Source: Planifilum fimeticola (GTDB lineage: Bacteria; Bacillota; Bacilli; Thermoactinomycetales; DSM-44946). Taken from it: a stretch of DNA of 64,000 bases. The translations under genes were made by a program, and so were the position numbers. The DNA lies in the NCBI RefSeq assembly GCF_003001905.1, contig NZ_PVNE01000003.1, forward strand, positions 124,001 through 188,000, written 5' to 3'. A model generated the notes under the pieces. That model ran no database searches. It was not told where the DNA came from and saw nothing but the letters and a program-made list of their open reading frames with translations. This document shows positions 36,032 through 52,080 of the stretch, in pieces (within the stretch, counting starts at the first letter, position 1; each line of letters starts with the position of its first letter).

Positions 36032-37150
36032 TTGCGCGTCGAAGAATTGGAAGTGAGTCAATTTCGCAACATCGAGCAGCTGAACCTCGCCTGTCCGGGG
36101 GACCTTCACCTGTTCATCGGCGCCAACGCCCAGGGGAAAACCAACCTGCTGGAATCCCTGTACGTTTTGGCGCTGGGCAAATCCCACCGGGCGAGGTCCC
36201 ACCGGGAACTGATCCGCTGGAATCAACCGACCGCCCGGCTCGCCGTGCGCATCTTGAGGGGAGAGCGTTCCCACCGCCTGGAGGTGCGTCTTTCGGAACG
36301 GGGTAAACAGGTCGTCCGCAACGGGGTGGAACAGCGCCGCCTCAGCGAATACATCGGAACCCTGGCCGTCGTCCTGTTCGCACCGGAGGATCTGGACATC
36401 GTCAAGGGAAGCCCGCAGGTCCGACGCCGGTTCATCGATACGGAGATCGGGCAGATCAGCCCCGCTTACGTGTATCATCTGAGCCGCTACAAACAGCTGG
36501 TCTCCCAGCGAAACAGCCTGTTGAAAGAGCTGTCGGGACGCGGTCAGGCGGAGATGACGCTGCTCGAGGTGTTGGACGAACAGTGGATTGAATCGGCGGT
36601 TCCGGTATGGAGGAAGCGCTTTGAATTCGTGCGCTCCCTTTCGGAGCGGGCCGGACGGATTCACTCCGCGATCAGCCGGGGGGTGGAGGAGCTGAAGGTC
36701 CTTTACGCCCCTTCCGTCGACCTCGACGAAGAGAGCTCCCCGGAGATGTGGAAACAGCAGCTTCGCCGGGAACTGCCCCGGATCCGGGAACAGGAAATCC
36801 GTCGGGGAAACACCCTGCTCGGCCCCCATCGGGACGACCTGCGGCTCATCGTCAACGGTTTCGATCTGTTCGCCTACGGGTCCCAGGGGCAGCAGCGGAC
36901 AGCGGCGCTGGCGCTCAAGCTGGCGGAAATCGAGTTGATTTATCAGGAAATCGGCCATTATCCCATCCTTTTGTTGGATGATGTTCTTTCCGAGTTGGAC
37001 GATCACCGAAAGACACACCTGTTGGAAACGATCCGGGACAAGGTGCAAACCTTCGTCACCGCGACCAGCCTGGAGGGCATCGGGAAAGAGACCCTGGAGC
37101 GGGCCCGGATCTGGCGGGTGGAAGGGGGAACCTTTACGGAACTGAGGTGA
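36032..37150 (+). CDS. recF: DNA replication and repair protein RecF
   Basis: SMC-like ATPase that helps load RecA at gaps. Walker A GANAQGKTNLLESL (about 30-43), the signature YGSQGQQRTAALALKLAEIEL and Walker B LLLDDVLSELD are intact. The TTG at 36032 follows GGGAGGGG. 372 aa, normal. Confidence 0.96.
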   Translation: MRVEELEVSQFRNIEQLNLACPGDLHLFIGANAQGKTNLLESLYVLALGKSHRARSHRELIRWNQPTARLAVRILRGERSHRLEVRLSERGKQVVRNGVEQRRLSEYIGTLAVVLFAPEDLDIVKGSPQVRRRFIDTEIGQISPAYVYHLSRYKQLVSQRNSLLKELSGRGQAEMTLLEVLDEQWIESAVPVWRKRFEFVRSLSERAGRIHSAISRGVEELKVLYAPSVDLDEESSPEMWKQQLRRELPRIREQEIRRGNTLLGPHRDDLRLIVNGFDLFAYGSQGQQRTAALALKLAEIELIYQEIGHYPILLLDDVLSELDDHRKTHLLETIRDKVQTFVTATSLEGIGKETLERARIWRVEGGTFTELR

Positions 37151-37154
37151 GAGG

Positions 37155-39364
<2,210 letters not shown>

Positions 39365-39418
39365 CGGTGCCGCGGGCGGCCGAAGGATGGCCGGATCAAC
39401 GGACGGAGGGACTAACCG

Positions 39419-41851
<2,433 letters not shown>

Positions 41852-41872
41852 GCGGCAGTCGTCCGCAACCCC

Positions 41873-41903
41873 GGCCGGAGAGGTTCACCCTCTCCGGCTT
41901 TTT
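41873..41903 (+). terminator. Terminator after gyrA
   Basis: GCCGGAGAGG (41873-41882) pairs with CCTCTCCGGC (41888-41897), then TTTTTGG. Confidence 0.9.
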
Positions 41904-41946
41904 GGTTTTTCCGTTTTAACAGCCCTCCTTGTCCGGCCCTCCGTGA

Positions 41947-43536
<1,590 letters not shown>

Positions 43537-43548
43537 CGGCAACGGCAT

Positions 43549-43573
43549 CCGCAGGGATTTCCTGCGGTTTTTT
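43549..43573 (+). terminator. Terminator after guaB
   Basis: CCGCAGG (43549-43555), 5-nt loop, CCTGCGG (43561-43567), then six T. A second GCCGGC hairpin with a T run follows at about 43587-43609. Confidence 0.9.
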
Positions 43574-43821
43574 CTTGCGCGAAAAGGCCGGCCCGCTCGC
43601 CGGCTTTTTGCAGCTTTTTGCGATGCTGGCGAAAACTTCTTGTTCCCCGATTTTCTTTCTCTCCGGAATCTAGTAAACTGAAAATCGATCGGGTGAAGAC
43701 GGCGGAAAAACGGGATTCGTACATAGCATCGGCGCCGCAGGGCGTGTCGAAGATCCTCGCCTCCCGCGCCGTTTTCAAGCCCGGTTGGCGGTTGGAAACG
43801 GTCTTCGGAGGTGAAGTTTTT

Positions 43822-45063
43822 TTGAGAGGTCGCCTTTTCCCCCTGTCGGTCAAAAAAGCAGCAGGTTTTTTGATGATGATTCTTTTTCTGGGGTTCATGG
43901 CGGCTCCCGTCCCGGCTCTGGCGGCGGAACCTTTTCCGGAAGTGAGGGCCAAGGCCCACGTGGTGATGGAGTTTGAAACCGGGCTCGTGTTGGACGCCCG
44001 CCGGGCGGACGAGCCGCTTCCCCCCGCCAGCATGACCAAGATGATGACCGAGTATCTGGTGTTGGAGAAGATCCGCTCGGGGGAGATCGGATGGGAGGAC
44101 CGGGTGCGCATCAGCGCCCGCGCCGCCGGCATCGATGAGGCCCAGGTTTACTTGGTCGCCGGCGAGGAGTGGACGATTCGCCAGTTGTTTGAGGCGATGG
44201 CCGTCTATTCCGCCAATGACGCCGCGGTCGCCCTGGCGGAACATCTGGCGGGCAGCGAGGAGACCTTCGTCAAATGGATGAACGAGAAGGCGAAGGAACT
44301 GGAAATGACCAACACCCACTTCCGGAACAGCACGGGATTGAACGAGGCCAGCTATCCCGACCCGCCGAAAGCGGAGGGAAAACACGTGATGTCCGCCCGG
44401 GATGCGGCGAATCTCGCCCGGCGGCTTCTCCTGGATTTTCCCGAGGCGAAGGAGATCATCTCCAAGCCCCGGATCACCTTCCGGGGGAGGGAGTATTCCA
44501 ACTGGAACTGGATGCTCCCGGGGATGTCCCAGGCCTATCACGGCTTGGACGGGGTGAAGACGGGATTTACCAACGAAGCGGGATACTGCTTTGCCGGAAC
44601 CGCCGAGCGGGACGGGATGCGACTCGTTACCGTGGTGATGGGGACGGGTTCCCAGAGCGCCCGCTTTCAGGAAACGCGCCGCCTTCTGGACGCAGGCTTT
44701 GAAAACTTTGCCTTGAAATCCCTGATTTTCGAGGACAAGCCCGTGCCCGGCTACATGGAAAGGATTCCCGTCCCCAACGGGGTGGCCCGTGATGTGGCCG
44801 TCGCCGCCGACCGTACCCTCGTGCTTCCCGTCCGCAAGGATCAGATGAAGAAGTACACCTTCCGCATCACTTACACCCGAAAGGTGGTCGCGCCGCTGAC
44901 GGCGGGGACGCCGGTGGCGGAAGTGACGGTTCTCTATGATGGCAAGAAGATTCCCGGCGTGGAACCGGTCCGGCTGGTGGTTCGGGAATCGGTGGAAGAG
45001 GCCGGTTGGGTCCGCCTCTTTTTCCGGAAATTGGGCGATACGATCAGCGGCTGGTTCGACTGA
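43822..45063 (+). CDS. dacA: D-alanyl-D-alanine carboxypeptidase (PBP5 type)
   Basis: Removes the terminal D-Ala from peptidoglycan stem peptides. A signal peptide (about 1-34, ending PVPALA) precedes the serine-transferase domain with SxxK (SMTK), SxN (SAND) and KTG (VKTGFT); a C-terminal domain and an amphipathic anchor ([17 protein letters not shown]) hold it at the membrane. The TTG at 43822 is the start: GGAGGTGA lies 7 nt before it. 413 aa. Located between guaB and pdxS as in Bacillus. Confidence 0.95.
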   Translation: MRGRLFPLSVKKAAGFLMMILFLGFMAAPVPALAAEPFPEVRAKAHVVMEFETGLVLDARRADEPLPPASMTKMMTEYLVLEKIRSGEIGWEDRVRISARAAGIDEAQVYLVAGEEWTIRQLFEAMAVYSANDAAVALAEHLAGSEETFVKWMNEKAKELEMTNTHFRNSTGLNEASYPDPPKAEGKHVMSARDAANLARRLLLDFPEAKEIISKPRITFRGREYSNWNWMLPGMSQAYHGLDGVKTGFTNEAGYCFAGTAERDGMRLVTVVMGTGSQSARFQETRRLLDAGFENFALKSLIFEDKPVPGYMERIPVPNGVARDVAVAADRTLVLPVRKDQMKKYTFRITYTRKVVAPLTAGTPVAEVTVLYDGKKIPGVEPVRLVVRESVEEAGWVRLFFRKLGDTISGWFD

Positions 45064-45080
45064 AAGCCCCCTCCCGTTGG

Positions 45081-45109
45081 TTGTCAATTTCCGGTGGTTC
45101 CGTTACAAT
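45081..45109 (+). promoter_or_regulatory. Sigma-A promoter of pdxST
   Basis: TTGTCA (45081-45086), 17-nt spacer, TACAAT (45104-45109), 65 nt before pdxS. Confidence 0.85.
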
Positions 45110-45173
45110 ACTTGTATTGAAGAAATACCTGAGCTGGGGAATCTATTTGCTCGAGAGACGGGAGGATGGAGCG

Positions 45174-46109
45174 ATGTCCGCTAATGTTGAAACGAGGAAC
45201 GGCACCGCTGCCGGTGTCGAAAAGGCATATGAAACGGGAACCGATCGGGTCAAGCGGGGGATGGCGGAAATGCAGAAGGGCGGCGTCATCATGGACGTCG
45301 TCAACGCGGAGCAGGCGAAAATCGCCGAAGAGGCGGGAGCGGTCGCCGTTATGGCCCTGGAGCGGGTTCCGGCGGATATCCGCGCTGCCGGCGGCGTGGC
45401 CCGGATGGCCGATCCCCGCGTGATCGAGGAAGTGATGAACGCGGTCAGCATTCCGGTGATGGCCAAGGCGCGCATCGGCCACTTCGTCGAAGCCCGTCTC
45501 CTGGAGGCCCTGGGAGTGGACTACATCGACGAGAGCGAAGTGCTCACTCCCGCCGACGAAGTGTACCACATCGACAAGAAGCAATTTACGGTCCCCTTCG
45601 TCTGCGGTGCCCGCGATCTGGGCGAAGCCCTGCGCCGGATCGGGGAAGGGGCTTCGATGATCCGGACCAAGGGAGAGCCGGGAACGGGCAACGTGGTCGA
45701 GGCGGTGCGCCACATGCGCATGATGATGTCCCAGATCCGCAAGGTGCAGTCCATGTCCCGGGACGAACTGATGGCCGAGGCGAAAAAGCTGGGAGCGCCC
45801 TACGATCTGCTGCTGCAGGTGCATGAGACCGGCCGACTTCCCGTGGTCAACTTTGCCGCCGGCGGAATCGCCACTCCGGCGGATGCCGCGCTCATGATGC
45901 ACCTGGGTGCCGACGGCGTCTTTGTCGGTTCGGGAATCTTCAAATCCGAGAACCCGGAAAAATACGCGAAGGCCATCGTCCAAGCGACGACCCACTACGA
46001 AGATTTCGGACTGATCGCCGAGCTGTCCAAGGGGTTGGGATCGGCGATGCCGGGAATCGAAATTTCCACCCTCACCGAAGCGGAACGGATGCAGGAGCGG
46101 GGCTGGTAA
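45174..46109 (+). CDS. pdxS: Pyridoxal 5'-phosphate synthase subunit PdxS
   Basis: Makes PLP from ribose 5-phosphate, glyceraldehyde 3-phosphate and ammonia supplied by PdxT. TIM barrel with [44 protein letters not shown] and the phosphate site [18 protein letters not shown]. The ATG at 45174 with GGAGG gives 311 aa; the N-terminus is about 15 residues longer than in B. subtilis. First gene of pdxS-pdxT. Confidence 0.97.
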   Translation: MSANVETRNGTAAGVEKAYETGTDRVKRGMAEMQKGGVIMDVVNAEQAKIAEEAGAVAVMALERVPADIRAAGGVARMADPRVIEEVMNAVSIPVMAKARIGHFVEARLLEALGVDYIDESEVLTPADEVYHIDKKQFTVPFVCGARDLGEALRRIGEGASMIRTKGEPGTGNVVEAVRHMRMMMSQIRKVQSMSRDELMAEAKKLGAPYDLLLQVHETGRLPVVNFAAGGIATPADAALMMHLGADGVFVGSGIFKSENPEKYAKAIVQATTHYEDFGLIAELSKGLGSAMPGIEISTLTEAERMQERGW

Positions 46110-46125
46110 TAGGAGGAATGACAGC

Positions 46126-46713
46126 ATGAAGATCGGCGTGCTCGCGCTGCAGGGAGCCGTTCGGGAACACCTCCGCATGCTGGAGCGTGCGGGGGCGGAG
46201 GCCGCCGCGGTGAAACGGCCCGAACAGCTGGCCGATTTGGACGGTTTGGTCATTCCCGGCGGTGAATCGACGACGATCAGCAAACTGATGCATCAATACG
46301 GGCTGTTTGACCCGATCCGGGAGATGGCCGCGTCCGGCAAGCCCCTGTTCGGAACCTGCGCCGGCCTCATCCTGCTGGCCAAGCGGATCGAGGGGGCGGA
46401 ATCGACTCACCTGGCGCTCATGGATATCACCGTCCGGCGCAATGCCTTCGGCCGTCAGCGGGAGAGCTTCGAAGCGGATCTCCCCGTGGCCGGGGTGGCC
46501 GACGATTTCCGGGCCGTTTTCATCCGGGCTCCTTACATCACCGAAGCGGGCCCCGGAGTGGATGTGCTGTCCCGGATCGATGACAAGATTGTCGCCGTGC
46601 GGCAGGGTCACCTGCTGGCTTCCGCCTTCCATCCGGAACTGACCGACGATGTTCGGATGCACGCCTTCTTCGTCGAGATGGTTCGGGAAGCTTCCTCCGT
46701 CAGGGCAATCTGA
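46126..46713 (+). CDS. pdxT: Pyridoxal 5'-phosphate synthase glutaminase subunit PdxT
   Basis: Class I glutaminase that feeds ammonia to PdxS. PGGESTTISKL (oxyanion), catalytic Cys in FGTCAGLILLA, and His-Glu in FHPELTDD complete the triad. 195 aa, ATG at 46126 with AGGAGG, 16 nt after pdxS. Confidence 0.97.
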   Translation: MKIGVLALQGAVREHLRMLERAGAEAAAVKRPEQLADLDGLVIPGGESTTISKLMHQYGLFDPIREMAASGKPLFGTCAGLILLAKRIEGAESTHLALMDITVRRNAFGRQRESFEADLPVAGVADDFRAVFIRAPYITEAGPGVDVLSRIDDKIVAVRQGHLLASAFHPELTDDVRMHAFFVEMVREASSVRAI

Positions 46714-46758
46714 GGCGGGGGATGGGCGGAAACGGGGTTTTTCCGGCTTTGTCCGGGA

Positions 46759-48328
<1,570 letters not shown>

Positions 48329-48394
48329 GGGAGGGCCGGCAACTCTTCAGCTTTTCGGGGATCTGTATGTAGCATGCCGTTTTTCCCGTCTTCT

Positions 48395-48440
48395 CCCGCC
48401 GCCGCCTCGAGAGGGGGCGGTGGCGGGCCTTGACTTTTTT
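48395..48440 (+). terminator. Terminator after serS, overlapping the tRNA-Ser promoter
   Basis: GC-rich 12-bp arms at 48395-48406 and 48416-48427, then CCTTGACTTTTTT, where the T run doubles as sequence after the -35 of the tRNA promoter. Confidence 0.7.
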
Positions 48441-48457
48441 AGGAAACCGGGTATAAT
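48430..48457 (+). promoter_or_regulatory. Sigma-A promoter of tRNA-Ser(UGA)
   Basis: TTGACT (48430-48435), 16-nt spacer, TATAAT (48452-48457), 20 nt before the tRNA. Confidence 0.85.
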
Positions 48458-48477
48458 ATCACAGTGATTCGTAAGAT

Positions 48478-48567
48478 GGAGAGGTGGTCGAGTGGTTTAA
48501 GGCAGCGGTCTTGAAAACCGCCGAGGGCTCACGCCCTCCGTGGGTTCGAATCCCACCCTCTCCGCCA
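48478..48567 (+). tRNA. tRNA-Ser (anticodon UGA)
   Basis: 90 nt including the encoded CCA. Acceptor GGAGAGG/CCTCTCC, anticodon loop CTTGAAA with TGA at 48512-48514, long variable arm (GAGGGCTCACGCCCTC) and T loop TTCGAAT. Confidence 0.97.
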
Positions 48568-48718
48568 AGTATATCAAGGGTTTCCCGCTTTCCAGGGGTG
48601 TCCCTGGAAAGCGGGAAATAAAGGGGATTGCAAACAAATTGCAAACCTTTACCCCGCTAAAGTGATCATTCCCTATTTCCAAATACGAAGTCGCCCCATT
48701 TCCGGGCGGCTTCTTTTT
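48568..48718 (+). repeat. tRNA-Ser trailer module, copy 1, with terminator
   Basis: After the tRNA come ATATCAAGGGTTT, a long hairpin (CCCGCTTTCCAGGG with its complement, about 48579-48614), then ATTGCAAACAAATTGCAAACC (from 48627) and CTAAAG. It ends in a terminator, GAAGTCGCCC / GGGCGGCTTC, at 48687-48713 with five T. The same order of elements follows the pseudo-tRNA at 49036 and tRNA-Ser(CGA) at 58382. Confidence 0.8.
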
Positions 48719-48751
48719 GCATGTTCGGAAGCTCCAGACCGGGAATCGAAG

Positions 48752-48780
48752 GCAAAAAGAAAGCCGGGTAGGAACCCGGC
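48752..48780 (-). terminator. Terminator of the tiny gene at 48799-48864
   Basis: GCCGGGT-TCCT-ACCCGGC on the minus strand followed by TTTCTTTTT. Confidence 0.8.
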
Positions 48781-48798
48781 GTGGCCCATCATCGATTT

Positions 48799-48864
48799 TT
48801 AGTGCCAATCGTTCGCCCCGGACTGTGAGACGATCATGTTCAGTAAAAACGCCAGTAATTCCAT
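48799..48864 (-). CDS. Candidate 21-aa small protein with its own transcription unit
   Basis: Begins MELLAFLLNMIVS and ends SGANDWH. GGAGGG (48875-48870) lies 5 nt before the ATG at 48864; a promoter with TTGACA is 60 nt upstream and a strong terminator begins about 20 nt after the stop. The first 13 residues are hydrophobic, so it may insert into the membrane; the tail is polar. It resembles no family I know. It could be a toxin, a signalling pre-peptide or a sporulation micro-protein, or the transcript could act as RNA. Evidence for a real gene is the complete promoter-RBS-terminator set, not homology. Confidence 0.5.
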   Translation of the reverse strand: MELLAFLLNMIVSQSGANDWH

Positions 48865-48899
48865 AAACACCCTCCATACCCGAAAATTGTTTCCGGATA

Positions 48900-48929
48900 A
48901 AAATAGCCGTAAAATATAATATATGTCAA
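48900..48929 (-). promoter_or_regulatory. Promoter of the tiny minus-strand gene
   Basis: Minus strand TTGACA (48929-48924), 18-nt spacer, TATTTT (48905-48900). The -35 is perfect and the -10 moderate. Confidence 0.55.
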
Positions 48930-49035
48930 TGCCGAATCAGTTGTGTAAAAAACATCGTCCATCCTCGCAAACATCCGCCTTTTCGAGGCATTTCGGGGAC
49001 CGTCAAAAAACGGCATTGACCCCACGTCCGGTCAA

Positions 49036-49092
49036 CTTGAAAACCGCCGGTCGTCACGCTCTTCGTCGGTCCGGATCCCGACTTCTTCACCA
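49036..49092 (+). pseudogene. Degenerate 3' half of a tRNA-Ser
   Basis: The first 14 bases equal the anticodon-loop region of tRNA-Ser(UGA) (CTTGAAAACCGCCG). A diverged variable arm, a T arm that still pairs (GTCGG / CCGAC) and a CCA end follow, 57 nt against 58 in the real gene. No 5' half is present. It is followed by AGTATGTCAAGGGTTTT, like the real tRNA-Ser. This is the pattern left by integration or by partial duplication. Confidence 0.65.
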
Positions 49093-49241
49093 AGTATGTC
49101 AAGGGTTTTCGGGATTTTGGGATACAAAAATGCGGGGAATCCAAGGGATTGCGAACGAATCGCAAACCTTCACTCCGCCAAAGCGTTTTTATCCTTACCC
49201 CTAATATAGAAGCCGCCCCATTTCCGGAGGCTTCTTTTTGC
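49093..49241 (+). repeat. tRNA-trailer module, copy 2 (after the pseudo-tRNA)
   Basis: AGTATGTCAAGGGTTTTC, then ATTGCGAACGAATCGCAAACC (from 49148), CCAAAG and a terminator GAAGCC / GGCTTC (49209-49233) with five T. Same element order as copy 1. The 48719-49361 stretch otherwise holds only the tiny gene at 48799-48864. Confidence 0.7.
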
Positions 49242-49361
49242 GTGTTCGCGGCAGAATGGCGTCCATCTGCCTTCGGGAAATCCTTTTTCGGAATGTTGAC
49301 AGGAAATGAAAAAATGCGGATGATGATTTCAAATGAAGCGAATGAAAGGATGGAGGCTGGC

Positions 49362-49814
49362 ATGAGATCCGGCCCTTGCTTCATCTGCAAAAAACACCGC
49401 GGGGAAGTGCAGGGGGAGATCGGCCCACTCTGGGAAGATGAGCACTTGTACATCTATCATGCGCCTTTTTTGGGAAAGGAGAAGGTCTACTCGGGTCATC
49501 TGATGATCGAGACGAAGCGGCATCTCCCGGGTTGGGGGGAGCTCACCGATGCGGAGGCCCGGGCCGTAGGGCTGTGGATCAACCGCCTGGCCGCCGCCCT
49601 GAAGGCCTCCGAGGGGGCGGAACACGTCTATTCCTTTGTGATGGGGCACAACGTTCCCCATTTGCACGTCCACGTGGTTCCGCGGTATCCGGGTACGCCC
49701 AGGGAATACTGGGGAGTGCGGGTCAACGAGTGGCCGGAAGCACCGCGGGGAGGACTCCGGGAAATCGAGGAATTGGTCGACCGGTTGAGAAAATGGCTGA
49801 AGGACGATCATTGA
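49362..49814 (+). CDS. HIT family hydrolase
   Basis: 150 aa with the histidine triad HNVPHLHVHVVPR near residue 95 and a CFICKKHRGE start (a Cys pair that may bind zinc). Such proteins cleave nucleoside phosphoramidates, dinucleotide polyphosphates or adenylates. The ATG at 49362 with GGAGG 8 nt upstream is preferred; an in-frame ATG at 49350 overlaps that ribosome site. No promoter or partner was assigned. Confidence 0.85.
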   Translation: MRSGPCFICKKHRGEVQGEIGPLWEDEHLYIYHAPFLGKEKVYSGHLMIETKRHLPGWGELTDAEARAVGLWINRLAAALKASEGAEHVYSFVMGHNVPHLHVHVVPRYPGTPREYWGVRVNEWPEAPRGGLREIEELVDRLRKWLKDDH

Positions 49815-50015
49815 CAGCCCGTCGCTTTATGAAGTGGAGCATGATGACTCAGGCCGGGGATCACCCCGGCTTTCAAAGTGTTTTCGAAGCGAATCGCGAT
49901 TTTCCGTCCGGATCGTTCCGGAACCTTCGCGATATGACGAAGGTTTTTGTGCGCGGCGCCATTCTTCAGGGCGGAATCAATCCAAAATCTCTGCAGGATG
50001 ATTGGAGAGAGACAA

Positions 50016-50663
50016 ATGAAAGAATTGATCATCATCAGACATGGGCAATCAGAGCATCACGTCAAAGGGATCACTGGCGGTTGGTCTGATTTGCCGTTGA
50101 CAAAATTTGGGCGTCAACAGGCTGTCGCCACCGGTTACCGCCTTAAGGAAATGTTGGTTGGTCGGGAATATCGGTTTTATTCCAGCGATCTTAAGAGGGC
50201 GCTTGAGACAGCCCAAATCATTGGCAACATCATCGGAAAAGAACCACAGGTTGAATGGGAGCTCCGCGAATTGAACAACGGAATAGCCAAAAACTTAACT
50301 TTAGAGGAGGCGCATGCGATTGAAAACCCGTTTTCCGAACCGGCAATCGACTGGATTCCCTATGCAGAAGGGGAAAGTTGGCGCATGATGCATCACCGCA
50401 TATGTCGATTCATGAATCGGATACAAGATGAACAGGAAGATCTTGCAGTCATGGTGTCACACTCCAATTCGATGATATGTATCATTAACCATTGGCTAGG
50501 GATCCACGAAGACCATCATCTGGCAAACATTATGTATGAGCTTGAACCATGCTGTATCGTTCAGCTGAGACAGGATAAACACGGCTGTCGCACGATAGTC
50601 AGGTTGAACGACACATCGCATCTGGAAACTTTGCCACAAAAGTTTCATCCACGGGATAGGTGA
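50016..50663 (+). CDS. Histidine phosphatase (phosphoglycerate-mutase-like) protein
   Basis: 215 aa. The catalytic RHGQSEHH is near the N-terminus (His10), with LPLTKFGRQQA, the second Arg in YSSDLKRALETA, and the second His in VSHSNSM. It is likely a phosphatase for small phosphorylated metabolites; the substrate is unknown. The ATG at 50016 follows GGAGAGAG. GC content is clearly lower than in neighbouring core genes, so recent acquisition is plausible. Confidence 0.82.
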   Translation: MKELIIIRHGQSEHHVKGITGGWSDLPLTKFGRQQAVATGYRLKEMLVGREYRFYSSDLKRALETAQIIGNIIGKEPQVEWELRELNNGIAKNLTLEEAHAIENPFSEPAIDWIPYAEGESWRMMHHRICRFMNRIQDEQEDLAVMVSHSNSMICIINHWLGIHEDHHLANIMYELEPCCIVQLRQDKHGCRTIVRLNDTSHLETLPQKFHPRDR

Positions 50664-50677
50664 ACACGGCAATACCA

Positions 50678-50915
50678 TCACCCTGTTGAAAGAATGTGAA
50701 TCCCGATTTTCCCGCGAACATGTCCGGTTTCACTTGTTTCATGGGCTTTGACGATTTCATCCAGAGAAAAAACCTGGGTCACAACGGGTTGAATGATTTC
50801 TTTTTCCAACAATGCGGCAATCTCCGCCAACTGTTTTCCATCCGGCTGCCTGCCCGTTTGTATTGCTCAGCCAAATTTGCATCCGGAAATCCGATGATGG
50901 AGACAATCTTTCAAT
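50678..50915 (-). pseudogene. Relic of a zinc-type alcohol dehydrogenase / quinone oxidoreductase
   Basis: Minus-strand translation shows the C-terminal end of the family in two frames: VSIIGFPDANLAEQY in one, then GKQLAEIAALLEKEIIQPVV and TQVFSLDEIVKAHETSETGH, then VRGKIGIHILS up to a stop at 50680-50678. A deletion and frameshift around 50850 join the two parts; the first 70% of the gene is missing. It sits just after the ANT(6) gene in the same direction. Confidence 0.7.
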
Positions 50916-50929
50916 TTCCTCCCAATTTA

Positions 50930-51811
50930 TTAATCAAAAATCCCCGTTGCATCGGCAGGCAGATTTCGCACCCGTTTCAGGTATTTCGTCATGTTGGCAT
51001 CGTCATCCGCCGGGTATGGAAACGAAAGGGCATCCGCCACCTCCTTGGCCAGGGTTCGAAACAGACTGCAGGCGGCGAAGACGGAATCCCAGAAGTTGTC
51101 GAGATCTGCGTCGGAATAGGTGGCGCGATACATATCCCAGTACGGTGTCGGAAGATACTTTTTGAAGTACTTTCCCATCTTTCCCATTGAAACCCGAAAG
51201 TCGCGTCTCGTCCCGATCCACCAGGAAACCATCTCGTCCAGTTCCAACCTGACCACCGATTCAAACATGTGTTTTGCATAGGGCAATTCATCGCGCCAGA
51301 TTCCCTTCGCGACGTTTTGCAGACACCACCAAAAATTGTTGCAGCATCTCAGGAAGTGTTGCTCTGTCGGCCTTTTCACGTGATATTCGGAATCTGTCGG
51401 AGGGGGGACGGGCGGGAGACAACCGTCTTTATCCATCAGCGGGACGGCCAGCTTGTCCTTTCCGTATTCCTCCCGCATCGCTTCTTTTGTTTGAAGGCGA
51501 AGATCCAACCGATTTCCATCCGCAAAGAGCATGAGATAGGCGTAGGAGCGGTCAAAATCCACATTGACATCCAGCTTGTCATTTTTGTCGGGCTCCTGCA
51601 GCATGAGCAAATCCCCAAAAACGCGAATCCAGTTTTTCTCCCTGATGAGGGAGGCGGTTTCCTCCACGACATAAACCACATCATAATCCTGGAAAATATC
51701 CTTGGGAGCATCGGGATTGGCCCTTGAACCCGTCATGTAGACCGCCCGGATCCGTTCATCCCGTTGAGCCACGCCCAAAATCAGGTCCATCATTTCCTTT
51801 TCGCTTCTCAA
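50930..51811 (-). CDS. Aminoglycoside 6-adenylyltransferase, ANT(6)/AadK family
   Basis: Transfers AMP from ATP to the 6-hydroxyl of streptomycin. The nucleotidyltransferase motif MTGSRANPDAPKDIFQDYDVVYVV (about 24-47) and the following DLLMLQEPDKNDKLDVNVDFDRSYAYLMLF are characteristic; the C-terminal helical domain has TPYWDMYRATYSD. 293 aa, complete, TTG start at 51811 with GGGGGGAA upstream; the next in-frame ATG is six codons in. Chromosomal members exist in Bacillus (AadK). Low GC and the broken gene beside it suggest acquisition. Confidence 0.87.
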   Translation of the reverse strand: MRSEKEMMDLILGVAQRDERIRAVYMTGSRANPDAPKDIFQDYDVVYVVEETASLIREKNWIRVFGDLLMLQEPDKNDKLDVNVDFDRSYAYLMLFADGNRLDLRLQTKEAMREEYGKDKLAVPLMDKDGCLPPVPPPTDSEYHVKRPTEQHFLRCCNNFWWCLQNVAKGIWRDELPYAKHMFESVVRLELDEMVSWWIGTRRDFRVSMGKMGKYFKKYLPTPYWDMYRATYSDADLDNFWDSVFAACSLFRTLAKEVADALSFPYPADDDANMTKYLKRVRNLPADATGIFD

Positions 51812-52080
51812 GCCGATTCCCCCCTGCGTCCCCGATAGACTTTTTTCTTCTTCTCGTCAGTTGATTTTTCCCCTGTTTCTGCGGCAAATGACGGGGAATC
51901 CGTTCTGTCCCTTTTTGCCGTGAAACGCGTCGCTGAAGGACGCGGTCGACGAGGACGGAATCGTCAGTTCTCCGAGAGAAGGAACAATATCCCATCCGGA
52001 TCATAGGATATAAAGGCACGGGCCCATAGGGGAACGGGTTGTGCGGAAACTAGGATTCGGGCGATGGGAGGTTGGTGTCC

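Noticed and set aside
48497-48877. Minus-strand frame through tRNA-Ser and its trailer containing GFEPTEG
   Set aside because: The peptide is the well-known spurious translation of a tRNA-Ser gene; no protein there.
48926-49453. Minus-strand 175-codon frame over the pseudo-tRNA region
   Set aside because: Made of tRNA-like and terminator sequence plus the antisense of the HIT gene; no start signal.
50696-51190. Plus-strand 164-codon frame after the histidine phosphatase
   Set aside because: It is the antisense of the dehydrogenase relic and of the end of the ANT(6) gene.
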